Assembly (NCBI RefSeq): GCF_904849725.1
Contig: NC_058524.1
Location: 509,252,263 to 509,316,262 of the forward strand
From: Hordeum vulgare subsp. vulgare
Taxonomy: Eukaryota > Streptophyta > Magnoliopsida > Poales > Poaceae
Direction: 5' to 3'
DNA length: 64,000 bases
In this document: one piece after another, positions 1 to 11,804 of the stretch
How positions within the stretch are numbered: position 1 is the stretch's first letter
Layout: the number at the start of each line of letters is the position of its first letter
Program-made: the position numbers and the translations under genes
The notes under the pieces: generated by a model
Seen by the model: only the letters and a program-made list of their open reading frames with translations
What the model was told of the DNA's origin: nothing
The model's database searches: none

Positions 1-1
1 C

Positions 2-1740
2 CTCCAGTCAAAGTTTGTCCAAGTATCATCTCGGTCCCAAAGTTCCAATTTCCTTTTTAGAGATCTCACCTCTCCCCAAGTTGTTTCAACGGGGTGGTTG
101 GCCATAGCCAAGAACATCGACGAACCAGCCCCTCTAGCTGAAGAGCCTAGGTCCGACTTGCTGACCGCAATGTTGGTGCCGAAGCTGTATACTGCACCGG
201 AGTCGAAGAAGGAGACTCGCGAAGGTCTCCGTTCCAGGGGTCCCCGGGATACTAAGTACGGAGGTCCCCGGACACTAAGCCGAGGACACGTGTGTTTCCT
301 CTACCAGAGAGGTGGAGGACGCAGAAGAGAAGGGGATATGGACTCCTCCCAATCCAAGAAAAGAGCATTGCGGGAGGCGGAGAAAGAAGCCCTGCCTCCC
401 AGGGCCTTGAAGAGGCCTTGCAAAAGCAAGGTCGCTTCTCTTGACCACTGTCTGGATTCTGACGACAAGATCGGGGAGTTCGAGATGGTCCCCCACCGAG
501 ACCCTAGGGTCAAACCCCTTGCCCGAAGGTATGGAATATGATGACTTTATTGGGTGAATTTATACCGAATCCTATATTAATTGGTCGGCATGTATTTTTA
601 CTTATCACAGCCCCGTCTGAGATCTGCCAATGGATCAGGTCTCAGAAGGAGATTCACTGCCAGCTGATCTAGCGAAGAGTGGGAACACGTCCTGCACCTC
701 CCTTCCCCAAGCCTCCGGGGAGGCCGTGGAGGTGGGCTCCAACCCAACCTTGCTTAATGCGGGGGGGGGGGGGGGCGAGGAGGTGATGGCCGACGTGAAT
801 ACCTCGGAAGCCGAGGACCGCGAGGTCCCAGTTACCAAAGATGTGCCCGCCACCGTGAACCAGGAGGCTCTGATTGGGGCCAACTCCCCGATCAACACTA
901 CCCGGGAGATCGGCCCTTCAAAGGGTGGAAAGGAGGGTCAGAATTCAACCGAGCTCCCTCCAACGTCCTCGGAGCCACCCTTGGTGTCGCGCGTGCAAGA
1001 GCAGGCCACGGTTGAGGGGTCGGTAGTGATGGAGGAGATCCTAGCCGATTCCTCCATTGCTGATGAACACCGCACCTTAATGGGTGTGGTTTTGCGGAGC
1101 ATACGGTCTGTTAACAACGGACTGAATGAAGCCTTTACATGTTTTTTGACGAGTTTTAAGGTAAACCACCCATTTGTCAATAATGTTTTATATATTTGAA
1201 ACATAATTTTACTGGTATGCCAGCCCCCGAGCCAGGGGAGTTTGAAAATCTAACCCTTGGCTCAAGGAAATGCACAAAAAATTGTTCGAAAACGATGCTT
1301 GGAATACATATTTTAAGAAACTTGACTAAGCAAGTTAGGCTCAATAGGTTGAAACCATGCTGACGGATTGTGCACCTTGCAGGCCTCGTCATCGGCTGCC
1401 AATGCTAACGCATTGGAAATAGCCAAACTCAACCGGAAACTGCAAGTGTCCGATGAAGAGCTTGACCACCTCAATGGTCGGTTTGACGAGAAGCGTGGTG
1501 AGTTTGTATAAGAGTACCTCATTTTAATTATATCTCACAAAATGCCCTAGCCCTGTCGTCCGACCTTTGTTGTTTTATCTTTGATCAACATCTCAAGACA
1601 AAGAGCTTGAAAAGCTCCGGGCCGAGGTGGAGAGGGCCCAAGGAGACGTCGTTTCCCACGCGACACACGACACTTCCATAATACACACGTCATCATCATC
1701 GTCACCCGTCCAGTTCTTCAAGATAACATCAGGGTGGGAC
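2..1740 (+). pseudogene. Multi-exon gene-like remnant with coiled-coil C-terminus, cut by the window edge
   Basis: The reading frame is open from base 2. Four exon-like blocks are separated by consensus splice sites: 2-528 (donor GTATGG), 611-1160 (acceptor CACAG, donor GTAAAC), 1383-1497 (acceptor TTGCAG, donor GTGAGT) and 1598-about 1665 or further. Joining blocks 2, 3 and 4 keeps one frame and gives a Glu/Ser/Pro-rich stretch followed by a charged heptad-like region (EIAKLNRKL, ELEKLRAEVERA) typical of a coiled coil. A TGA at 618-620 lies in the joined frame and looks like a CGA-to-TGA decay. The style resembles the C-terminal half of Triticeae proteins annotated as putative gypsy-type transposon; that match is from memory. 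The frame stays open to the gypsy insertion at 1741 and resumes at 11805, reaching a stop at 11925-11927. The minus strand is also open here, so the true 3' end is uncertain. Probably a decayed transposon-associated gene. Confidence 0.5.
761..775. repeat. Poly-G tract of 15 bases inside exon-like block
   Basis: Fifteen consecutive G residues encode a glycine run in the plus-strand gene-like remnant. Such a tract is slippage-prone, so the reading frame downstream may vary between accessions or be a sequencing artefact. Confidence 0.9.
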
Positions 1741-3341
1741 TGATACGTCTCAAACGTATCTATAATTTTCGATAGTTTCATGTTGTTATCTTGTCTTCTT
1801 TGGTTGTTTTATGTACCTTTTATATCCTTTTTGGGACTAACTTACTAATTCAGTGCCAAGTGCCAGTTCCTATTTTTCTGTGTTTTTGACTCTTTTCAGA
1901 TCTGATTTTGGAACGGAGTCCAAACGGAAGAAAAACCCCGAAATGATTTTTTTCCTGAACGAAAGAAGACCAGGGGGCTTTTGGGCCAAGCCAGGTGGGC
2001 TCCACGGAGCCCACCAGCCCCCACTCCGCCACTAGGGGGGAGGCGGCGGTGGGCAGGCTTGTGGCCTCCCTCGCCGCCCCCTGACCTAGGTCTTTGGCCT
2101 ATAAATTCCCAAATATTCCGCAAAAAATCAGGGGAGCCTCGAAAATACTTTTCCGCCGCTGCATGCTTCCGTTTCCGCGAGATCTCATCTGGAGACCCTT
2201 CCCGGCGCCCTGCCGGAGGGGACTTTGGAGTTGGAGGGCTTCATCATCATCATCATCGCCCCTCCAATGACTCGTGAGTAGTTCACTTCAGACCTATGGG
2301 TCCGTAGTTAGTAGCTAGATGGCTTCTTCTCTCTCTTGGATCTTCAATACAAAGTTCTCCATGATCTTCATGGAAATCTATCCGATGTAATCTTCTTTGG
2401 CGGTGTGTTTGTCGAGATCCGATGAATTGTGGACTTGTGATCAGATAATCTATGATATATATTTGAATCTTTGCTGATTTCTTATATGCATGATTTGATA
2501 TCCTTGTAAGTCTCTCTGAGTATTGGGTTTTTTTGGCCAACTAGATCTATGATTCTTGAAATGGGAGAAGTGCTTGGTTTTGGGTTCTGCCATGTGGTGA
2601 CCTTTCCCAGTGACAGTAGGGGCAGCAAGGCACGCATCAAGCAGTTCCCATCAAGGGTAAAAAGATGGGGTTTTTATCATTGGTTTGATATTATCCCTCT
2701 ACATCATGTCATCTTGCTTAAGGCATTACTCTGTTCTTACAGACTTAATACACTAGATGCATGCTGGATAGCGGTTGAAGTGTGCAGTAATAGTAGTAGA
2801 TGCAGAAAGTATCGGTCTACTTGTTTCGGACGTGATGCCTATAGAAATAATCATTGCATAGATATCGTCACGACTCTGCACAGTTCTATCAATTGCTCGT
2901 CAGTAATTTGTTCACCCACCGTCTACTTGCTTTCATGAGAGAAGCCACTAGTAAACACTACGGCCCCCGGGTCTATTCACATCCATCGTTTACAACTCCG
3001 CTTTTACTTTGCTTTGTTACTTTGTTTCTTTCAGTTCTCACTTGGCAAACAATCTATAAGGGATTGACAACCCCTTCATAGCGTTGGGTGCAAGCTTTTG
3101 TGTTTTTGCAGGATCTTGAGGTACTCCTCCGCCGGATTGATACCTTGGTTCTCAAACTGAGGGAAATACTTACCGCTGTGCTACATCATCCTCTCCGCTT
3201 CGAGGAAACACCAACGCAGAAGGATTCCTGGTGTCGTCAACGTGCCCATCTCTGGCGCCACTGGAAGGTCTTTTGTGCAGCAGCATAACGGACATCCGAA
3301 GCATTCTTGCGCCATTGTTGGGGATCCTTTTTGAAACATCA
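1741..3341 (+). repeat. 5' LTR of the gypsy element
   Basis: It starts TGATACGTCT and ends ACATCA, and pairs with 10199-11799 (same length, strongly similar with scattered substitutions). The region around 2244-2258 holds a short CAT repeat that reads as a histidine run but is LTR sequence. Confidence 0.93.
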
Positions 3342-3347
3342 GAAGTA

Positions 3348-3446
3348 TTTCTGGCGCCGTTGCTGGGGAGGAGGATCGCTTGCCGAGGAAGATCAAGACA
3401 AGAATAATTTCCCATGAACACGCCAATTTCTGGCGCCGTTGCCAGG
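3348..3446 (+). promoter_or_regulatory. Primer-binding-site region of the gypsy element, duplicated
   Basis: Just inside the 5' LTR are two copies of TTTCTGGCGCCGTTGC (at about 3348 and 3425). This motif marks the start of minus-strand synthesis in this retroelement group. Two more degenerate copies lie inside the LTR at about 3250 and 3306, and again in the 3' LTR at about 11707 and 11765. Confidence 0.6.
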
Positions 3447-3641
3447 GAGGAGAAATCAAGATCTATCCAAGTAGGTCTCACAAACTCTTCTCTTGCATTT
3501 ACTTTTGTTGCCAGTTGCCTCTCGTTTTCCTCTCCCCCACTTCGCATTTGTCGTTTTCATTCGCCTTTCTCCTTCGCCGTTTTCTCTTGCCCTTGCCGGT
3601 TTCTTTCTTGCTTGTGTACTTGTTTGTTTGTTGAAGACATC

Positions 3642-5649
3642 ATGTCTGAAAACACCAAACTTTGCGACTTCTCGAGCACTAATAATAATGATTTTATTAG
3701 TACTCCGATTGCTCCCGCCACTAGTGCGGAATCGTATGAAATCAACGCAGCTTTGCTGAATCTTGTTATGAAAGAGCAATTCTTTGGCCTTCCTAGTGAA
3801 GATGCCGCATCCCATCTCAATACCTTCATTGAGCTTTGCGATATGCAAAAGAAAAGAGATGTGGATAATGACGTGATTAAGTTGAAACTTTTTCCTTTCT
3901 TGTTGCGAGATCGCGCAAAAACTTGGTTTTCTTCTTTGCCTAAAAATAGTATCGATTCTTGGGATAGATGCAAAGATGCTTACATATTCAAGTATTTTCC
4001 GCCGGCTAAGATCATCTCCTTACGTAACGATATCATGAATTTCAAGCAACTTCATCATGAACACGTTGCACAATCTTGGGAGAGGATGAAGCTTATGATT
4101 AGAAATTGTCCTGCTCATGGCTTGAGTTTGTGGATGATTATACAAATCTTTTACGTTGGCTTGAATTTCGCTTCTCGCAATATCTTGGACTCCGCCTCAG
4201 GTGGAACGTTCATGGAAATCACGTTAGGAGACGCTACAAAACTCCTAGACAATATCATGACCAACTACTCTCAGTGGCACACTGAAAGGTCGCCTGCTAG
4301 CAAAAAGGTGCACGCTATAGAAGAGATTATCTCGCTTAGTGCTAAGATGGACGAGTTGATGAATTTGCTTGCTAGTAGAAACGCTACCGTAGATCCTAAT
4401 GACATGCCACTATCTTCTTTGATTGAGAGTAGCAACGCTAGTTTGGACGTGAATTTTGTTGGTAGGAACAATTTTGGCAACAACAATGCTTTTAGAGGAA
4501 ACTATGTTCCTAGGCCTTTTCCTAGTAACTCCTCTAACAATTATGGCAATTCCTACGGCAACACTCATGGACATCACAACAAATTACCCTCTAATCTAGA
4601 GAGTAATATCAAAGAGTTCATCAACTCTCAAAAGATTTTCAATGCGTCCATAGTGGAAAAACTACTCAAAATAGACGATTTGGCTAAGAGCGTTGATAGG
4701 ATGTCTTGTGATATTGATGCTTTGAAAGTTAGATGTGCTCCTCCCAAGGTCAACTTGGATGAAACTTCGAAAGCTATGCGTGTCTCCATGAATGAGAGCA
4801 AAGAAAGAACCGCCCACATTCGCGCTAGACATGAATGGTTTAAAAGGGTGCGTCCTAGTGATGCAAATCACGAAGATCTTAAAGTGCTTGGTGTGTATCC
4901 TCTTGAATCTTTGTTTTCGCGTGTCAAACCTACTTACGGAGGGGCTGGATATGAATCCACATTGGTTGAAAAACGCCCCGATGATTCGGAGTCCACCTAT
5001 CTTGATGATAAAGGTGTGGAGGGGGGAGTAGAAGAAGTCAAAATTTTGGGTAGTAATGAAACTCCCACTTTGGATTTCAAGGAATTCAATTATGATAATT
5101 GCTCCTTGTTTGAATGCATTTCTTTGATGCAATCCATTGCAAACTCTCCACATGCTTATAGCCAAAGCAAAGCCTTTACCGCGCATATCGTAGATGCTAT
5201 GATGAAATCTCTTGAAGAGAAGCTCCAACTAGAAGTCTCTATACCTAGAAAACTTCATGATGAGTGGGAACCTACTATCAAAATCAAGATAAAAACTATG
5301 AGTGCAATGCTTTGTGTGATTTGGGTGCTAGTGTTTCTGCGATTCCAAAGTCTTTATGTGATATTCTTGGTTTTCATGAGATTGAAGAGTGTTCTCTTAA
5401 TTTGCATATTGCGGATTCTACTGTCAAGAAACCCATGGGGAGGATCGATGATGTTCTTATTGTTGCAAATAAGAACTATGTACCCGTGGATTTCATTGTA
5501 CTTGACATAGATTGCAATCCTTCATGTCCATTATTCTTGGTAGACCTTTCCTAAGGACTATTGGTGTTATCATCGATATGAAGGAAGGGAATATTAGATT
5601 TCATTTTCCTTTAAAGAAGGGCATGGAGCACTTTCCTAGAAAGAAATAA
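3642..5649 (+). pseudogene. gag-pro: Gypsy gag-protease polyprotein, frameshifted
   Basis: The ATG at 3642 (MSENTKLCDF) was chosen because the upstream open frame is leader sequence of poor composition. Residues around 85-130 carry the retrotransposon gag core (RAKTWFSSLP, FKYFP). A long Asn/Ser/Gly-rich linker follows, then ERTAHIRARHEWF. No CCHC zinc knuckle is seen. Near 5290 a slip in an A-rich run moves the frame, after which the aspartic protease signature CDLGASVSAIP is read at about 5310-5345. A second shift near 5530 precedes ILGRPFLRT and the final HFPRKK, with a stop at 5647-5649. Gag would assemble the particle and protease would mature it. Two frameshifts make this copy unlikely to be functional, and no polymerase follows. 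Confidence 0.9.
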
Positions 5650-7464
5650 GATTGTCTTATGAATCTATGATGAGGGCTACCTATGGTTTGAGTACCAAAG
5701 ATGACTATACGTGATTCCATCACTTTCGCCTAGCTAAGGGCGTTAAACAAAAGCGCTTGTTGGGAGGCAACCCAATGAACTATCCTTTTTCTTTCTGTTT
5801 TTTATTTTCCACACTTTCATAATTCTGTTATGATTGTGTTTTTTGTGTTTCTTTTTGCGTTTGTGCCAAGCAAAACCGTTATGATTAGTCCTGGGGATGA
5901 TCGTTTGGTCATGCTGGGAAAGACAGAAACTTTCTGCTCACGAAAAGAATTTTCATTTTTTTTTTCTATTAGAGCTTTTGAGTTGATTCTTTTTGCTGCT
6001 CATTGCTACGCAAATTCTTCAGACTGTCGTAATTTTTCAGAATTTTTAAAGTACCATATGTATACGAAACATACGGATTTCCACAGACTGGTCTGCTGTT
6101 AACAGATTCTGTTTTTGTTGTTTTGGTTGCTTATTTTGATGAAACTATGGATAGTATCGGGGGGTATTAGCCATGGAAGATTGAAAGTACATTAACCCAA
6201 CATCAGCACAAGTAGAATTTAAGGTTGCTACAGTACCTAAGGAAGTGGTGGTTTGCTTTCTTGTACTAATGTTATCACGAGTTTCTGTTTAAGTTTCGTG
6301 TTGTGAAGTTTTCAAGTCTTGGGTGAAGTTCTTATGGACAAAGAGATAAAGAGTGGCAAGAGCTCAAGCTTGGGGATGCCCAAGGCACCCCAAGAGATTC
6401 AAGGATGTTGTAAAATCCTAAGATTGGGGATGCCTCGGGAAGGCATCCCCTCTCTCGTCTTCAATCCATCGGTAACGTTACTTGGGGCTATATTTTTATT
6501 CACCACATGTTATGTGTTTTTGCTTGGAGCGTCTTGTATCGTAGGAGTCTTTTTTTTGTGTCACAATCATACTTGCTGCACACCTAGAGAGAGAGACATG
6601 CACACACCATGATTTTGTCGAGCTTCACTTATATCCTTTGGTAGACAATTCAGCTCACATGTGCTTTACTTATATATTTTGAGCTAGATACTTTTCCTCT
6701 ATGTGCTTCACTTATATATTTTTTAGCACAGCGGTGTGTGGCTTGGTAGTTGATTTATGCTTTGAAATTAGTCTCAAAAGGGTTAGTTATCCAAAGGGAT
6801 ACGAAAACTTCCACCTTCATGTGCATTGAATAGTTAGAGAAGTTTGATTCATCTCAATTAGTTTTGAGTTGTGGTTATGGTAATATTGAAGTCACGCTAG
6901 TAAGGTGTTGTGGATCTAGAAATACTTGTGTTGAAGTTAGTGATTCCCGTAGCATGCACGTATGGTGAACCGCTATATGATGAAGTCTGAGCATGATTAG
7001 TCTTTTGGTTGTCATCTTTTGTGTGGCGGTCGGGATCGCGCGATGGTTTATACCTACCAACCCTTCCCCTAGGAGTATGCGTTGAATGCTTTGTTTCGAT
7101 TACTAATAAAACTTTTGCAATAAGTATATGAGTTCTTCATGACTAATGTTGAGTCCATGGTTTAGATGCACTTTCACCTTCCACCAGCACTATCTTCTTA
7201 GTGCCGCGCAACTTTCGCCGGTGCACAAAACCCACCATTAGCCTCCCTCAAAACAGCCACCATACCTACCTATTATGGCTTTTTCAAAGTCATTCTGAGA
7301 TATATTGCCATGCAACTACCACCATGACATGTGCCACCACGTCTACATTGCCTTTGCACGATCGTAAGATAGCTAGCATGATGTTTCCATTGATGTCTAT
7401 GCCATACTAGATCATTGCCACGGTACACTACCGAAGGCATTTCATATAGAGTCATAGTTGCTCT
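5650..7464 (+). other. Non-coding 3' spacer of the gypsy element, left part
   Basis: There is no supported coding frame. It begins with a conserved-looking GC box around 5735-5775 (AGCGCTTGTTGGGAGGCAAC). Two hairpins built on a TTGGGGATGCC core lie at 6369-6394 and 6426-6450. T-rich tracts follow. Such a gene-free spacer replaces pol in this non-autonomous family. Confidence 0.7.
6369..6450 (+). repeat. Two adjacent hairpins with polypurine-tract-like cores
   Basis: Hairpin 1 pairs CTTGGGGATGCC (6369-6380) with GGCACCCCAAG (6384-6394), with one bulged A. Hairpin 2 pairs GGGGATGCC (6426-6434) with GGCATCCCC (6442-6450), nine perfect pairs. AAGCTTGGGGATGC also ends the polypurine tract before the 3' LTR at 10198. 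Confidence 0.8.
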
Positions 7465-9274
7465 TGTTGGAAATATGCCCTAGAAAAATAATAATTAGTT
7501 ATTATTATATTTCTTTATTCATGATAATCGTTTATTATCCATGCTATAATTGTATTGATTGGAAACACAATACTTGTGTAGATACATAGACAAAACACTG
7601 TCCCTAGTAAGCCTCTAGTTGACTAGCTCGTTGATCAAAGATGGTCAAGGTTTCCTGGCCATAGGCAAGTGTTGTTACTTGATAACGGGATCACATCATT
7701 AGGAGAATCATGTGATGGACTAGACCCAAACTAATAGACGTAGCATGTTGATCGTGTCATTTTGTTGCTACTGTTTTCTGCGTGTCAAGTATTTGTTCCT
7801 ATGACCATGAGATCATATAACTCACTGACACCGGAGGAATGCTTTGTGTGTATCAAACGTCGCAACGTAATTGGGTGACTATAAAGATGCCCTACAGGTA
7901 TCTGTGAAGGTGTTCGTTGAGTTAGTATGGATCAAGACTGGGATTTGTCACTCCGTATGACGGAGAGGTATCTCGGGGCCCACTCGGTAATACAACATCA
8001 CACACAAGCCTTGCAAGCAATGTGACTTAGTGTAAGTTGCGGGATCTTGTATTACGGAACGAGTAAAGAGACTTGTCGGTAAACGAGATTGAAATAGGTA
8101 TGCGGATACTGACGATCGAATCTCAGGCAAGTAACATACCAAAGGACAAAGGGAATGACATACGGGATTATATGAATCCTTGGCACTGAGGTTCAAACGA
8201 TAAGATCTTCGTAGAATATGTAGGATCCAATATGGGCATCCAGGTCCCTCTATTGGATATTGACCGAGGAGTCTCTCGGGTCATGTCTACATAGTTCTCG
8301 AACCCGCAGGGTCTGCACACTTAAGGTTCGACGTTGTTTTATGCGTATTTGAGTTATATGGTTGGTTACCGAATGTTGTTCGGAGTCCCGGATGAGATCA
8401 CGGGCGTCACGAGGGTTTCCGGAATGGTCCGGAAACAAAGATTGATATATAGGATGACCTCATTTGGTTATCGGAAGGTTTTCGTGCATTACCGGAAAAG
8501 TTTCGGGCTCATCGGTTGTGTACTGGGAGTGCCGGGAGGGGTGCCGGGGACCATCAGGAGGGGTGTCACGCCCCAAGGGGTCTCATGGGCTATGGGAAGA
8601 GATAAACTAGCCCCTAGTGGGCTGGAATAAGTTCCCACTAAGGCCCATAAGGTTTGAGAAGGAAAAAAACACAAGGTGGAAAGAGTTTCCAAGTGGGAAG
8701 GTGGAATCCTACTCCAAGTAGGATTGGAGTAGGACTCCTCCACCTCCAATTTCGGCCAAACCTTTAGGTTTTGAGGCTGCCTCCTCCCCTGCCTCCCTCC
8801 TATATATAGTGCGGTTTTAGGGCTGATTTGAGACAACTTTTGCCACGGCAGCCCGACCACATACCTCCACGGTTTTACCTCTAGATCGTGTTTCTGCGGA
8901 GCTCGGGCAGAGCCCTGCTGAGATTAGATCACCACCAACCTCCGGAGCGCCGTCACGCTTCCGGAGAACTCATCTACCTCTCCGTCTCTCTTGCTGGATC
9001 AAGAAGGCCGAGATCATCGTCGAGCTGTACGTGTGCTGAACGCGGAGGTGCCGTCCGTTCGGCACTAGATCGCGGGACGGTTCGTGGGACGGTTCGCGGT
9101 GCGGATCGAGGGACGTGAGGACGTTCCACTACATCAACCGCGTTTCTTAACGCTTCTGCTGTGCGATCTACAAGGGTACGTAGATCGGAAATCCCCTCTC
9201 GTAGATGGACATCAGCATGATAGGTCTTCGTGCGCGTAGGAAAATTTTTGTTTCCCATGCGACGTTCCCCAATA
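7465..9274 (+). mobile_element. BARE/Angela-type copia solo LTR
   Basis: A single 1810-bp LTR starts TGTTGGAAATATGCCC and ends TTCCCCAATA (the terminal CA is mutated to TA). A perfect 5-bp duplication GCTCT flanks it at 7460-7464 and 9275-9279. No internal region or second LTR is present, so it arose by LTR-LTR recombination. A TATATATA promoter box lies at 8801-8808. It is nested in the gypsy spacer and is therefore younger than that element. Confidence 0.95.
8801..8808 (+). promoter_or_regulatory. TATA box of copia LTR
   Basis: TATATATA follows a CTCC-rich stretch. The same box in the same LTR context recurs at about 35021 and 41815 on the plus strand, and at 12941 and 20092 in the minus-strand LTRs, which supports it as the LTR promoter. 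Confidence 0.65.
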
Positions 9275-10177
9275 GCTCTAAGTTTTGAGTTGAAAGTGTG
9301 ATGATCATCATCATTGGAGCATTGTCCCATGTGAGGAAATAAAAGAGACCAAAGAAGCCCATAAAAAAGAGGCCAAAGAGCCCAACAAAATTTAAAAAAA
9401 ATGAGAGAAAAAGAGAGAAGGGACAATGCTACCACTTTTTCCACACTTGTGCATATTAAGCACCATGATCTTCATGATTGAGAGTCTCTCGTTTTGTCAC
9501 CACCATATAGCTAGTGGGAAATTTTAATTATATAACTTGGCTTGTATATTCCAATGATAGGCTTCCTCAAAATTGCCTTAGGTCTTCGTGAGCAATAAAG
9601 TTGGATGCACACCCACTAGTTTTCTTTAAGAGCTTTCACATACTTGTAGCTCTAGTGCATCATTTGTATGGCAATCCCTACTCATTCACATTGATATCTA
9701 TTGATGAGCATCTCCACAGCTCATTGATATGCCTAGTTAATGTGACTATCTTCTCCTTTTTTGTCTTGCAACCTCCACCACATTCCACACCATCTATAGT
9801 GCTATAACCATGGCTCACGCTCATGTATTGCGTGAGAGTTGAAAATGTTTGAGAAAGTAGAGGTGTGAAACAATTACTTGGCCAATACCGGGGTTGTGCA
9901 TGATTTAAATTCATTGTGCAATGATGATAGAGCATAGCCAGACTATATGCTTTTGTAGGGATAACTTTCTTTTGGCCTTGTTATTTTGAAAGTTCATGAT
10001 TACTTTGTTAGTTTGCTTGAATTATTATTGTTTTCACGTCAGTAGCAAACTATTGTTTTGAATTTAATGGATCTGAACATTCATGTCACGTAAGAGGAAT
10101 TACAAAGGACACCTATGCTAGGTAGCATGAAAGCATCAAAAAATCATTCTTATCACTTCCCTACTCGAGGACGAGCA
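9275..10177 (+). other. Non-coding 3' spacer of the gypsy element, right part
   Basis: This continues the spacer interrupted by the solo LTR. It is AT-rich, with a purine-rich patch around 9340-9420. No coding frame is supported. Confidence 0.65.
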
Positions 10178-10198
10178 GGAGTTAAGCTTGGGGATGCT
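10178..10198 (+). promoter_or_regulatory. Polypurine tract before the gypsy 3' LTR
   Basis: AGGAGTTAAGCTTGGGGATGCT directly abuts the LTR start TGATACGTCT (the last base of the tract is 10198). This is the plus-strand primer position. Confidence 0.75.
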
Positions 10199-11799
10199 TG
10201 ATACGTCTCAAACGTATCTATAATTTTTGATGGTTTCACGCTGTTATCTTGCCTTCTTTGGTTGTTTTATGTACCTTTTATATCTTTTTGGGACTAACTA
10301 ATTAATTCAGTGCCAAGTGTCAGTTCGTGTTTTTTCCGTGTTTTTCACTCTTTTCAGATCTGATTTTGGAACGGAGTCTAAACGGAAGAAAAACCCCGAA
10401 ATGATTTTTTCCCGAACGGAAGAAGACCAGGGGATTTTGGGCCAAGCGAGGTGGGATCCAGGGAGCCCACAACCCCCACTCCGCCACCAGGGGGAGGCGG
10501 CGGTGGGTAGGCTTGTGGCCTCCCTGGGCGCCCCCTAACCTAGGTCTTTGGCCCATAAATTCCCAAATATTCCGCAAAAAATCAGGGGAGCCTCGAAAAT
10601 ACTTTTCCGCCGCCGCAAGCTTCCGTTTCCGCGAGATCTCATCTGGAGACCCTTCCCGGTGCCCTGCCGGAGGGGATTTTGGAGTTGGAGGGCTTCTTCA
10701 TCATCATCATCGCCCCTCCAATGACTCGTGAGTAGTTCACTTCAGACCTACGGGTCCGTAGTTAGTAGCTAGATGGCTTCTTCTCTCTCTTGGATCTTCC
10801 ATACAAAGTTCTCCATGATCTTCATGGAGATCTATCCGATGTAATCTTCTTTGGCGGTCTGTTTGTCGAGATCCGATGAATTGTGGACTTGTGATCAGAT
10901 TATCTACGATATATATTTGAGTCTTTGCTGATTTCTTATATGCATGATTTGATATCCTTGTAAGTCTCTCGGAGTCTTGGGTTTTGTTTGGACAACTAGA
11001 TCTATGATTCTTGCAATGGGAGAAGTGCTTGGTTTTGGGTTCTGCCATGTGGTGACCTTTCCCAGTGACAGTAGGGGCAGCTAGGCACACATCAAGCAGT
11101 TGCCATCAAGGGTAAAGAGATGGGGTTTTTATCATTGGTTTGAGATTATCCCTCTACATCATGTCATCTTGCTTAAGGCGTTACTCTGTTCTTACAGACT
11201 TAATACACTAGATGCATGCTAGATAGCGGTCGACGTGTGGAGTCATAGTAGTAGATGCAGAAAGTATCGATCTACTTGTTTCGGACGTGATGCCTATAGA
11301 AATAATCATTGCATAGATATCGTCACGACTCTGCACGGTTCTATCAATTGCTCGTCAGTAATTTGTTCACCCACCGTCTACTTGCTTTCATGAGAGAAGC
11401 CACTAGTAAACACTACGGCCCCCGGGTCTATTCACATCCATCATTTACAACTCTGCTTTTACTTTGCTTTGTTACTTTGTTGCTTTCAGTTCTCACTTGG
11501 CAAACAATCTATAAGGGATTGACAACCCCTTCATAGCGTTGGGTGCAAGCTTTTGTGTTTGTGCAGGATCTTGAGATAGTCCTCCGCCGGATTGATACCT
11601 TGGTTCTCAAACTGAGGGAAATACTTACCTCTGATGTGCTACATCATCCTCTCCGCTTCAAGGAAACACCAACGCAGAAGGATTCCTAGTGTCGTCAACG
11701 TGCCCATTTCTGGCGCCACTGGAAGGTCTTTTGTGCAACGGCATAACAGACATCAGAAGCATTCCTGCGCCATTGTTGGGGATCCTTTTTGAAACATCA
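10199..11799 (+). repeat. 3' LTR of the gypsy element
   Basis: Same termini and length as 1741-3341, followed by the duplicated target GGGAC at 11800-11804. Confidence 0.93.
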
Positions 11800-11804
11800 G
11801 GGAC

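Larger units (their letters stand above)
1741..11799 (+). mobile_element. Non-autonomous Ty3/gypsy LTR retrotransposon with gag-protease only
   Basis: A complete element bounded by two 1601-bp direct LTRs (1741-3341 and 10199-11799), each TGATACGTCT...ACATCA, and by a perfect 5-bp target-site duplication GGGAC at 1736-1740 and 11800-11804. The interior carries a gag-protease reading frame at 3642-5649 and then about 2.7 kb of its own non-coding spacer (5650-7464 and 9275-10198). I found no reverse transcriptase, RNase H or integrase motif in it. A BARE/Angela-type solo LTR (7465-9274) is nested in the spacer. LTR style, the CTGGCGCCGTTG primer-site region and the AAGCTTGGGGATGCT polypurine end are those of the Fatima/Sabrina/WHAM group; the exact family is not resolved. 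The insertion splits an older gene-like remnant. Confidence 0.93.

Noticed and set aside
2244..2258. Histidine-run peptide (also at about 10690-10703)
   Set aside because: A CAT microsatellite within both gypsy LTRs, not a gene.
1981..2277. Open frames within gypsy LTRs (98 codons, and the copy at 10513-10731)
   Set aside because: Present in both LTRs in leader-like GC-rich sequence; no motif and they differ by frame changes between copies.
5830..6102. 90-codon frame in the gypsy spacer as a third gene
   Set aside because: Low-complexity Phe-rich translation of T-rich DNA without any motif.
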